Shown in pieces: positions 1 to 8,300 of a DNA stretch of 64,000 nucleotides (positions within the stretch are counted from its first letter, which is position 1; every line of letters begins with the position of its first letter). The notes under the pieces are model-generated. The model made no database searches. It saw nothing but the letters and a program-made list of their open reading frames with translations, and was not told the DNA's origin. The DNA is taken from positions 1 to 64,000 of the forward strand of contig ONHW01000013.1 in the NCBI GenBank assembly GCA_900317745.1. Direction: 5' to 3'. Source of the stretch: an uncultured Bacteroidales bacterium. Its GTDB lineage: Bacteria > Bacteroidota > Bacteroidia > Bacteroidales > Paludibacteraceae. Position numbers and translations under genes: made by a program.

Positions 1-45
1 CGCCATCCGTTGCTCACGAGTAAAGCGCATTTTTTGTCGATCCAT
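1..45 (-). CDS. N-terminal fragment of an unidentified protein, cut by the window edge
   Basis: An ATG at 45-43 opens a minus-strand frame that runs off the left edge after 15 codons (MDRQKMRFTREQRMA). The start is basic and contains FTREQR, which recalls the first residues of transposase or helix-turn-helix proteins, but 15 residues cannot identify a family. It lies 119 bp downstream of the DUF3987 gene on the same strand. The gap holds two direct copies of AAGTGTCTCA and a GTAGAC/GTCTAC inverted pair (49-54 and 77-82), so a mobile element end is possible but unproven. Confidence 0.35.
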   Translation of the reverse strand, partial: MDRQKMRFTREQRMA

Positions 46-164
46 GATGTAGACTTTTTTATTGTTTCACAATGTGTCTACTTTTTTCAGGATAAGACAT
101 CTGTACGGTCAAAAGCCGATAAACAGAGGGCAAAGCATGAAGTGTCTCAACTGTATCAAGTGTC

Positions 165-1409
165 TCATGCTATTTTTTTATATACTCCATATTTAATTTT
201 CTGAATGCGGCCTTGTTGTTGCCATTCATCGTTCCAACGAAGTGCAGTAGCTCGTGATATACCTTGTGATTGTGCCTCTGCTACGAGCGTCTTGCTCTCA
301 AACTCTTCGGGCAGGAGAGAGAGAAGGATCTGGCGCTGGTCGAGGGGTTTGATAGCAGGGAGTTCGGTCTTCTGCGTGCCCTCGATGAGTTGATACGCCT
401 GCGCCATGTGCAGGATGAGCTTGTTGCCGATGAGTTCTGCAGTAGCATAATCGGTGTCGGAGCAAGTAAACACTCGCTCATCGAAATCGCGAGCACAAGA
501 CACTCTGAGTGCGGATAGTATCAAGGCTATCCTCTCTATCTGTATCGCCATACGGAGCACGACGGAGTGGAAGTTCTTGCCGAGCATGCGGATGAGTGCC
601 GGATAGGCGGACTCGAAGTGCTTGCCGAGTCGTTCGCGCTGCGAGTCGGTGAGCACGAACTCACGCGGTTGGGCGAACAACAGCTGCTCGTACAGGCGGT
701 ACAGTTGCTGCGAGGCGGCAGCCAGTATCCCTTCGGACTGTGCAGCCGGTGTGACGTACTTGCCGGAGAACGGACGGCAGTCGTCCACAATGAGTGTGAG
801 CAGACGCGAGAAGTAACCGTTCTCTATGCCCGGCACGAGTGCGCGGTACTGGCTGAACGTGCCGGTCAGCAGCACGGACAGTTGCGGGCAAACGATAACC
901 GACTCCTCGCGGCAACGCGTACGGGAGATAGGTTCGTGCTCGGCAGCTTTACGCAAGGCGGTGTTGTAGTTGGCTGTGGAGCTGCGCCAGACGTCGGTGA
1001 TCACCGAGCCTTCCGACTCGTGGATATACCCGCGTCCGTTCTGCTTGGCGAGCTGCTTGAAGAACGCCGGGTACGTAGCATCGCCGGGTATAAGCAGCGG
1101 CGTGCACTCGTCGATAGGTCGTACGAGCTCCTGCGCCAGATTGGCTATACCTTTGCCGGAAGCCGCCGAGCCGACAATGAAACATTGCAGGTTAGGATAG
1201 TACCGCTTGGCGGATATGCCGTAGCGGAAATACAGGTTAGGCATGCAACTGCCCGAAGCGGTAAGCAGGGACAGAAGCAGCATATCCTTCTCGGCAGGCG
1301 ACTGGGCAAGCGAGAGGACAGGACGGATAACTGCCGGCAGAGCGGCGTCGGAGATGTGCGGAGTGATAAGCATGTCACTCGCAGCAGATTGGTTAAGTTG
1401 GTCATTCAT
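165..1409 (-). CDS. DUF3987-type P-loop ATPase
   Basis: A 414-residue protein without signal peptide or membrane segments. A Walker A-like loop, GSAASGKG, sits near residues 78-85, followed by an acidic stretch (HESEG) and a TGTFSQY segment, an arrangement seen in DUF3987 proteins, which are often found on Bacteroidales mobile elements and are related to primase-associated ATPases. The last 70 residues look like a winged-helix tail (ISRATALRWNDEWQQQG), suggesting DNA binding. Many Bacteroides homologues carry an extra N-terminal primase or VirE-like domain; this one is the ATPase part alone. The family assignment is by recognition; the exact biochemical role is unknown. Confidence 0.7.
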   Translation of the reverse strand: MNDQLNQSAASDMLITPHISDAALPAVIRPVLSLAQSPAEKDMLLLSLLTASGSCMPNLYFRYGISAKRYYPNLQCFIVGSAASGKGIANLAQELVRPIDECTPLLIPGDATYPAFFKQLAKQNGRGYIHESEGSVITDVWRSSTANYNTALRKAAEHEPISRTRCREESVIVCPQLSVLLTGTFSQYRALVPGIENGYFSRLLTLIVDDCRPFSGKYVTPAAQSEGILAAASQQLYRLYEQLLFAQPREFVLTDSQRERLGKHFESAYPALIRMLGKNFHSVVLRMAIQIERIALILSALRVSCARDFDERVFTCSDTDYATAELIGNKLILHMAQAYQLIEGTQKTELPAIKPLDQRQILLSLLPEEFESKTLVAEAQSQGISRATALRWNDEWQQQGRIQKIKYGVYKKIA

Positions 1410-1755
1410 AATAAAAAAAAATTAAAGTTTAACATGATTTGGGAGATGTGCCCCTCTATAATATTATCACGGAATACAAGTTCTACGTTGCGTTTTCGGG
1501 CAGATTGAACAGGCATTTTCCGGCACAAGAAACAGCAGCGCGCCATCAAACGCATTGAGGGTGTGCAAGTTAAAAAAAAGTATTTGAATACTGTTTCCTT
1601 TCGGAGATATTTAGAATTTGAACTCGAAAATTTCAGTCACCACGGGTAGCGCAACGCGCAGCCACAAAAAAAAATTATCGGATTTAGCAAATAAATTTGC
1701 ATTATTCTGAAAATTTTCGTATCTTTGCGTCGAAATTGGTTAATGCGCTCTATCG
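1410..1755. other. Intergenic region with the exosortase promoter
   Basis: About 345 bp between divergently transcribed genes. The left two thirds show no convincing gene or structured RNA. The right end contains the promoter listed separately. No obvious promoter for the DUF3987 gene was seen. Confidence 0.6.
1696..1727 (+). promoter_or_regulatory. Bacteroidota sigma-type promoter upstream of the exosortase gene
   Basis: TTTG at 1696-1699 and TATCTTTG at 1720-1727 are separated by 20 bp, an exact fit to the Bacteroidota -33/-7 consensus. Transcription would begin near 1734, about 20 nt before the GTG start at 1756. Confidence 0.8.
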
Positions 1756-2328
1756 GTGAACACAACGACCCTACATAAGTTACAGCCCTACGAAGGTATC
1801 ATCCGTTTTGTGGTGGCTATGTTGGCGGCGAACTACTTCTGGAAGTTTACCGTGATCGGCGACGAGCACGGCTACGGTGCAGTGACATGGTTCGGGCTGG
1901 ACCTGACATGGTACTTCGACCGGATGACCGACCACATTGCCGGTATCCTATATACGATGCTCGGTTGGCTGGACGACAGTATCAGGCTGACCGACGGCAA
2001 CCTGCTGCGGTTCATGTCAACGGGTGTGGGCGTATCCATCGTGTGGGGCTGCACGGGTATCAAGCAGTCGTTCATCTGGCTGATCATCATCCTTGCCGCG
2101 CGAGGCAGTTGGCGAACGAAGTTGTGGTACATACCTGCCGGCTGGCTGTTTGCGTACGCGTTTAACATCTTCCGCATCTTTATGGTAGCACTGCTTACGC
2201 GCGACCACCCGGAGTGGTTCGAACTGCTGCACGCGTACCTGTTCAAGTACCTGTTCTACGGCTGCTTCTTCCTGCTATGGATGGTATATGATTTACGATT
2301 TGGTGATGTACGAATTACGAATGAGTGA
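1756..2328 (+). CDS. Exosortase/archaeosortase family protein
   Basis: A 190-residue, multi-spanning membrane protein with the Cys-Arg-His arrangement of exosortases: C99 in WGCTGIKQ, R140 in FNIFRIF and H159 in LLHAYLFK. These enzymes are transpeptidase-like proteases that cut C-terminal sorting signals and may transfer the protein to a cell-surface carrier. The length fits the short Bacteroidota (XrtF-like) forms, but the subtype is not certain. The start is GTG; no better upstream start exists downstream of the promoter. The gene stands alone: no substrate with a C-terminal membrane helix and basic tail is seen nearby. The last codons (2290-2342) have a quasi 7-8 bp period (ACGAATT-type units), as if the 3' end had been overwritten by repeat DNA. 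Confidence 0.8.
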   Translation: MNTTTLHKLQPYEGIIRFVVAMLAANYFWKFTVIGDEHGYGAVTWFGLDLTWYFDRMTDHIAGILYTMLGWLDDSIRLTDGNLLRFMSTGVGVSIVWGCTGIKQSFIWLIIILAARGSWRTKLWYIPAGWLFAYAFNIFRIFMVALLTRDHPEWFELLHAYLFKYLFYGCFFLLWMVYDLRFGDVRITNE

Positions 2329-2363
2329 TTAACGAATTGCCAACTTCATGTATTAAAAAACCA

Positions 2364-2402
2364 CAAATTGCCACGAAAAAATTCACTTTTTGTGGCAATT
2401 GT
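2364..2402 (+). terminator. Stem-loop terminator after the exosortase gene
   Basis: AATTGCCAC (2366-2374) pairs with GTGGCAATT (2392-2400), with A-rich and T-rich arms extending the stem, followed by a T-rich run. It overlaps the next promoter. Confidence 0.65.
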
Positions 2403-2433
2403 TTTGGTTTTTCAAATTATTTGTATAATTTTG
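2403..2433 (+). promoter_or_regulatory. Promoter of the 670-residue secreted protein
   Basis: TTTG at 2403-2406 and TAATTTTG at 2426-2433, with a 19-bp spacer. The leader to the ATG at 2565 would be about 125 nt and contains the ATTAATA repeat tract. Confidence 0.6.
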
Positions 2434-2469
2434 CAACAGGTATTTGTCTGTAGCAATCCGATTGCTATT

Positions 2470-2501
2470 ATAATTAATAATTAATAATTAATAATTAATA
2501 A
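2470..2501. repeat. ATTAATA heptad repeat in a 5' leader
   Basis: Four perfect units of a 7-bp repeat (ATTAATA) in the leader of the following gene. It belongs to the class of 7-bp-period tracts found throughout this window. Confidence 0.85.
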
Positions 2502-2564
2502 GCCTTGCCTAACGTTTTGACGTTAATAGACCAACCTAATGTTCAATTTTAAAGTTTTTAAGGT

Positions 2565-4577
2565 ATGAAAAAAATTCTATCTCTGATGTGCGCTTTTGCG
2601 ATTGTGCTTGGCGCTTATGCAACTCCGCAGCTTGCTACCAAGCGGTTGGCTGTAGAGAAACAAAAGTTTGAGCAGAAAAGTATTCCTGCTCAGAAACAGG
2701 TGAACCCCGATTTGGCTGCTCTGAAGAAAAATGCCCTCCGTGCACCGAAAGCCAAGAAGGCTGAAACCAATGTAACGCTTGTCGATGAGGTCATTGATCT
2801 CAACTTCACCACCTCGTGCTCCAAGAAATACTACGCGGATACCAAAGACTGGTACCTCGTGGCGCAAAACAGCGATTATGCTGTAGTAATGGATCTCCTG
2901 AGCGAGAATGCTGACAATATCCCTACCGGCTCTTTCGAGACCGAGGATTTTGATCTGGACTACACCGGTATCTATGATTTTGAGGTTGGCAACAGCCTAA
3001 TCAAGGCTACTTCCGCTGCTGCCGAGATCTCCGTTAGCAACGACACGACCTTTATCCTTGCAGTACTCAAGTGCAATGACGGTAAGACCTACCGCGCTAA
3101 ACTCTTCTACGCTGATCCGAAATTCAAAGACCCCGTAGAAGTGGCGATTGCTACTGCTACCAGTACTGACTATGGCACGGATATGTACTATACCCTCAAG
3201 AACGCAGCCGGTGACTCCATCTTCTATTTCGATATCTATAAGGATCAGTCAGCTCAGGATATTACTTTAGGTCAGACCTATACCAAAGACGATATGGATG
3301 GCTCCTATTCTTGGATGAAATTGGCAGGAACGAGTGTAACCTATCTTTCCGCTGAGTTCAAGAAGACCAAGACCGATGGTCTGGTTCGCATCGAGGCTAC
3401 CGTTTCCGACAAGGAAGGCAATGTATATCACCTCGTTTACCAGGAGAAAGGCGTAGTGCCGACGGGTGAGGAAGTGACCCTCAAATTCGACTCCGCGATG
3501 GCTGTGCCGCAGTATTATGACGATGGCGCATGGGAACTCTATACCAAGCAAGGTGACACCACGGTTGCATTCGTATATGTGAACAATACCCCGACTTCAG
3601 CGGCAGGTGAATACACGGCAGAAGATTTGCAGGCTCAGTATTCCGGTATTATGTTCGGCGATGAGTATATAGCTTTCGCTTCAGGCTCGTTCAGCGTAAC
3701 CGAGACCAATGCACGTATCGACCTCGCGGCTGACATGCTTGGCAAGAACGGGGTGCTCTACCATATCTCAATGTTCTTCATCAAGCCGGTTGCATCTTCG
3801 CAGGAGACGATCAGCTCGAATGAGTTGACAATTAACGCAGCTTACTTCGATTGGTACGGAATAATCACATTTGAGGCGAGCGATGCGAACAACGCAATCA
3901 GTCTGACCGTCAATGCCAACGGCAAGGGCGCTCAGATGGCAGGCGAATACGTAGCAGGTACGGATTTCAATGGAACGGTTACCCCGACCAATGGCGTAGA
4001 AACGGAAATATACAGCGGCTCGATAGTGATTGCTGTTGCTGATAACGGCGACGTAACGCTGACCGGCACAGTGCTTGGAGCGAACAACATTGAGTACACG
4101 CTGAACCTGAAATATATCAAGCCGGAGGCTATCGTCAACAACATAGAAATAACCGCGGTTGATATAACCCAAGGCAGCGGTTTTGTTCGTTATACCTTAA
4201 GTAACGCTGATTACTATTTCTTCTTCACGATCAGCCTTGCATCGGGCGAGGATGTAGAATCCGGCAAGACCTATACGTTTGCCGACGACATGGGTGCTGA
4301 TACATATACCTCGTACGGTATGGATAAGAGCTACAATTACATCGACTATGCTTCCGCTACGTTCGTAAAGACAGTGAGTGCAAGCCAGATCAAGATTGAA
4401 GTATCCATCGTTGATGTTGACGGCAACACATGGAATCTGACATATACCGAAGCTGTCCCGACAGCCGTTGACGCAATCAATGCCGAGAACAATACCGTTA
4501 AGCGCATTGTATACGGTCAGGTAGTAATCGAGAAGAACGGCGTATTCTACAACATCCAGGGCACAGAGATCAAGTAA
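2565..4577 (+). CDS. Secreted protein of five repeated beta modules with C-terminal sorting-like motif
   Basis: A 670-residue exported protein. Residues 1-19 form a Sec signal peptide (MKKILSLMCAFAIVLGAYA) without a lipobox cysteine. After a lysine-rich linker (25-65), about five modules of roughly 100 residues follow (starting near 70, 190, 305, 415 and 530). Each has the pattern: hydrophobic strands, a G-x-Y-T or GTYT-like turn, an SG-x-hxV strand, and a closing DG-x-x-Y-x-L strand. The same module is recognisable in the proteins at 47,794 and 49,311. The last 28 residues carry the motif shared by ten secreted proteins here (YGQVVIEKNGVFYNIQG). I do not recognise a named family; a surface or matrix protein is an inference. 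Confidence 0.8.
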   Translation: MKKILSLMCAFAIVLGAYATPQLATKRLAVEKQKFEQKSIPAQKQVNPDLAALKKNALRAPKAKKAETNVTLVDEVIDLNFTTSCSKKYYADTKDWYLVAQNSDYAVVMDLLSENADNIPTGSFETEDFDLDYTGIYDFEVGNSLIKATSAAAEISVSNDTTFILAVLKCNDGKTYRAKLFYADPKFKDPVEVAIATATSTDYGTDMYYTLKNAAGDSIFYFDIYKDQSAQDITLGQTYTKDDMDGSYSWMKLAGTSVTYLSAEFKKTKTDGLVRIEATVSDKEGNVYHLVYQEKGVVPTGEEVTLKFDSAMAVPQYYDDGAWELYTKQGDTTVAFVYVNNTPTSAAGEYTAEDLQAQYSGIMFGDEYIAFASGSFSVTETNARIDLAADMLGKNGVLYHISMFFIKPVASSQETISSNELTINAAYFDWYGIITFEASDANNAISLTVNANGKGAQMAGEYVAGTDFNGTVTPTNGVETEIYSGSIVIAVADNGDVTLTGTVLGANNIEYTLNLKYIKPEAIVNNIEITAVDITQGSGFVRYTLSNADYYFFFTISLASGEDVESGKTYTFADDMGADTYTSYGMDKSYNYIDYASATFVKTVSASQIKIEVSIVDVDGNTWNLTYTEAVPTAVDAINAENNTVKRIVYGQVVIEKNGVFYNIQGTEIK

Positions 4578-4600
4578 TCTCTTACGCCTCACTTCAACGA

Positions 4601-4633
4601 CAAAGGTCTGCCGAACAGCAGACCTTTGTTTTG
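4601..4633 (+). terminator. Rho-independent terminator
   Basis: An 11-bp perfect stem, CAAAGGTCTGC (4601-4611) with GCAGACCTTTG (4618-4628), a 6-nt loop and the tail TTTTG, placed 24 bp after the stop codon. Confidence 0.9.
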
Positions 4634-4689
4634 TACCGAAGTGTCGGGAAGCGCTTTGGCGGGATAGTCCCCAAGTTAAGCAAACGGAC

Positions 4690-4830
4690 CGAATCTTACT
4701 TTTTAAGTTTGTCAACCATTATCAACCATTACCGACAATTTGCGAAAGAGGATAAGGTGGTCAACAATTACCAACAATTACCGACAATTATATTTGGGGT
4801 CAACCATTATCACCCATTACCAACAATTTT
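4690..4830. repeat. CAACCATTAC-type 10-bp tandem tract
   Basis: Several blocks of a degenerate 10-bp unit (CAACCATTAT, CGACCATTAC, CAACAATTAC) fill this intergenic stretch and continue into the 132-bp repeat that follows. Short open frames here are low-complexity and are not called as genes. Confidence 0.75.
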
Positions 4831-5094
4831 TTCGCTCCTGTAGTCGCGATTGCTGCGATAGTCATTGCGAACACCGTGAGCAACATAATTGAGGATAATT
4901 GATGATAATTGTTGACCAAAAGAAAAAGTCTGTCAACCATTATCGACCATTACCAACCATTTTTCGCTCCTGTAGTCGCGATTGCTGCGGTAGTCATTGC
5001 GAACACCGTGAGCAACCGAATTGAGGATAATTGATGATAATTGTTGACCAAAAGAAAAAGTCTGTCAACCATTATCGACCATTACCAACAATGT
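4831..5094. repeat. 132-bp tandem duplication, two copies
   Basis: 4831-4962 and 4963-5094 are two adjacent copies that differ at only a few positions. Each begins TTCGCTCCTGTAGTCGCGAT, includes GTCATTGCGAACACCGTGAG (a sequence like the widespread intergenic GTCATTGCGAG repeat), and ends in units of the 10-bp CAACCATTAT repeat. The copy is recent judging by identity. No coding capacity is apparent. Confidence 0.9.
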
Positions 5095-5105
5095 TCGAGA
5101 CAGGA

Positions 5106-5135
5106 AGAGGGTGTGCCAATTATGACACACCCTCT
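5106..5135. terminator. Perfect hairpin, likely terminator of the minus-strand locus
   Basis: AGAGGGTGTG (5106-5115) pairs perfectly with CACACCCTCT (5126-5135) around a 10-nt loop. It lies 40 bp past the stop of the small protein gene, so it would end minus-strand transcription from the glucan locus. The T-tract is weak. Confidence 0.55.
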
Positions 5136-5174
5136 TTCGGCGTAGAGATATCCGGATAATCCGGACTGAAGCCG

Positions 5175-5309
5175 CTAATCCATTTCATCAGGATCAAAGA
5201 AACCGCCGCCACCACCGGAGTGATTAACAAGGGGTATCAACGGATCTTGCAGAAGCAAACTGCTAAAACGCATTACCTCGCTCTGAGGTACAATATAAGT
5301 CTTACGCAT
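5175..5309 (-). CDS. 44-residue small protein, M[KR]KxYIxPxxE family
   Basis: The frame reads from an ATG at 5309-5307 to a TAG at 5177-5175 and encodes 44 residues starting MRKTYIVPQSEV and ending in a glycine run and an acidic tail (FFDPDEMD). An in-frame ATG four codons upstream (5321) is possible, but the start chosen matches the other copy at 47,608-47,742, which has the same length and the same M[KR]KxYIxPxxE opening. Small proteins of this look are common beside secreted-protein genes in Bacteroidales; their function is unknown to me. It follows the 1,580-residue protein and may share its transcript. Confidence 0.6.
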   Translation of the reverse strand: MRKTYIVPQSEVMRFSSLLLQDPLIPLVNHSGGGGGFFDPDEMD

Positions 5310-5338
5310 AGTTGTAATCATTTTCAAGTTACTAATTA

Positions 5339-5372
5339 ACATCCCCCGCCCCCTTCTCAGAAGGGGAGGATG
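5339..5372. repeat. C-rich hairpin repeat, copy 1
   Basis: ACATCCCCCGCCCCCTTCTC followed by AGAAGGGGAGG folds as CCCCTTCT/AGAAGGGG. Near-identical copies occur at 63,072-63,110 and a related one at 58,091-58,127. Here it sits just downstream of a long minus-strand gene and could help terminate it. Confidence 0.75.
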
Positions 5373-5392
5373 TTTGTATTTACCTCATCACC

Positions 5393-8300
5393 TCATTTCA
5401 CCCGTTCTCCTTGTACTGTATATACTACATTATCACGAAGGATAAAGAGTTGTCCGTTTTGTACGAACTTGGTGACATGAGTAGCCTCCAAAGCATTTGC
5501 ATCAATAGCAGTGGCAGCATCGGTAGCATCAATCACGAAGCGCACACGGCGCGACGGAGCAGGAGTAGCATCGTCCTTTGGCAATGGCAGATATGCCTTG
5601 CCGGCATTAACGATTGTACCCGAGTAGAGGAAGAATCCGCTATAGCCGAACAAGTCAGAGTGACGCAATGCAAAGATGTCGTGTGTAGCAGCCACGGCGG
5701 AGATATCCGTCTTAACTGCACACCCTACAAGGTTATTGCCGCTGAATGCAGATTCGGCTGCTTCAGCCTCATCGCTCGTAGCCAGAGTGAAGGGGTAATT
5801 GGTAGATACGCTCACGCATTGGAGCAAAGCGCCTGTATTGGCAGGAATAACATCACCTGCAGGTGTGAGTCGCAGGATCTCATCATCACCATCCTGCTCA
5901 TAAACAGCCTTGTACACCGTTATACCCGAAGGCACCTTGACTGCAACCGGCGAAGCGAACGTAGCCCAACCGTCCACATTGGACTTAGCCTGATAACGGA
6001 AGAAATAGAAGTTATCAATCATCAGTTCGTTGCCACCTACAGCACCCATAAACTTGAATTGGAAGATATTGCTCAAATCAATATTGTTAGCAGCATATGC
6101 ACTCAATGGTATATCGGCACTTGTCCAAGTATTCGGGGTCAGAGTGATTGTTGCAGAACCTTCTACGGGACCCGGGCTAATCGGTGTTACGTTCACTTGA
6201 GTCATGCCGGTAGAGTAAATATCCACGTGCAGGAAATCCATTGCAGAGGCGTTGATATTACCTCCGCCCCAGCTGTGCCAGCCGGCGTAGTTGAAGTTCT
6301 GCGCATAGAATACCTTGTCGTTAGGCGCAATCTGCAGCCACTCATGTTGTGTGGTTTCACCCCAACCACCGGAGTGAATGTTGCTAACCACACATGCCAT
6401 TGCATCAGTAAATATAGGAAGTACATCCTTGGCATTGAAGTCCGGCACAATCGGTGCAGGAACGAACTTGGTAGTTGCATTCAGTGCGATAGGCGAAGTA
6501 GTATTGTTTGCATCATCGTATGCAACCACACTGAGGTTATATGCCGTACCCGGAGTCAGGTTATTGACGGTAATGGTGGTAGCCACACCCGTAGCAGCAG
6601 CGCCGGTAGCGAGTACCTCTTCGCCGTTCTTGACTGCGAAATTCACAGCACCGCTGTTGTCAGAGGCCTGCGCTGTAACCTTGACGGAGTAGAAACCCAC
6701 TTCCGCAACCGATGCAGTAAAGGCAGTCGGAGCCTCCGTATCTACGATAGCCGTTTCACGATAGAAATATGCGTTAGCTACCCAGAAAGTCAAATTATAC
6801 GCATGATCTATCTTCATTTGATATACATTGCCCCAATCGGTAACATTCGTGTATTCAGATAGATCGATATCAATGCTATTCCACTGCTGACCGGTCAAAC
6901 TCTTGGTTATTCCTTGTTCTGCTCCACCCCAGATTGGCACGAAACGGATCGTTGCATCATCTGCAATCCAAATATCATAGTGCAGTTTTTCCATCATCAG
7001 GCAGTTGAGGCTGAAACCAGCTGAACCAAAGTAACCATTGGCGTTTGTGATATATTTCTTACCATAGGTTTCTTGAGTATAAATAGTACCGCCTCCCCAA
7101 TCTTGATGGTTATAGTCAGCATCATACGTCGGTGAGTACATTGCTTTCACTTGATTGGCCGGCCATGTCGGTGCTGCACATGCTGCCTGTGGCGCGGTAT
7201 AGTGAGCTGTGGTTGTAACGGCTACCGATTTGCTGTTAGCCGACACGTTGCCAAAGAGATCAACGGCTGTGATAACAAGGGTATAACTTGTACCACCTGT
7301 CAGACCGGTAACGGTAATTCTACCCTCTTCTGCCACGAAATTGCCGTCAAAGCTATTACCTGCATCTACAACATGATATCTCGCTATTCCGACATTATCC
7401 GTAGCACCAACTGCGATAACTGCCTGAACATCGGTGTTGCTTACCAGCGAAGCGGAACTCATGACAGGTGCTTCGGTATCCACCTCTGCGACACCCGATG
7501 CATATACGCGGAACTCACGCAGACGGAAGAAGCCGCCGGCAAATGAAGTTGCACGGAAACGCACATAACGGCCAATGCCGCTTACGTTTGTTGATTTTTC
7601 CTCACCGGCTGTTACACCCGATACGGTTGCTAATGTTACCCAAGCTGCATCATCAGCCTTATCATCAGCAGAAGGAGCCTCTATGCGCGTCTGCAGAATA
7701 TAACTTGTAGCATACGCATCGTTAGCCCAAAGAGCCGTGATATTAGTCAGGTTATAAATCTGACCAAGGTCAACGATCCACCAATCCAGTGACGCAGCAT
7801 GATCTCCGTATGTCACCCAAGAAGTACCATTATTACCATCATTGGCTTTATCTGCCGACTCTGCAGGATTATTATCATAATAGCCACCCTCAGAAGGTTG
7901 ATTCAGAGCCAAGTTGATAGAGCTATCAAACGGCGTAGAAACTGCTACCACTATGCTGTTTTCAGACTCGTTGCCGGATGCATCTTTCACCGTGATTGTG
8001 AAGTTATAGTCTGTTCCGTACGTCAAACCGGTAATAGTAATCTTACCATCACTCGGTGTAAAGTTGGCATCAATACCATTTGTTGCATCTACCACATGGT
8101 AACGTGCTACCTCTTCGTTATCCGTTGCAGAGACGGCAATTACGGCACTGTTAACAGTGCTACTTACCAAACTTGCACTTACCATTACAGGAGCCTCTTC
8201 ATCACCGCTCGTCCACTCTGTTCCATACACTTCGAACTCAAACAACTTCATACCCCATTCCGTAGCAGCCTTCGTGCTCCAGAAGCGGACGTAACGGACT

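Noticed and set aside
4631-4843. 70-residue open frame in the repeat region
   Set aside because: Its sequence is mostly translated 10-bp repeats and it begins inside a terminator.
5411-6862. Long plus-strand open frames opposite the secreted and GH genes (also 17300-18961, 26912-27961, 11627-12310)
   Set aside because: They are antisense to well-supported proteins with signal peptides, domains and catalytic motifs, and their translations are cysteine- and histidine-rich without any recognisable domain.
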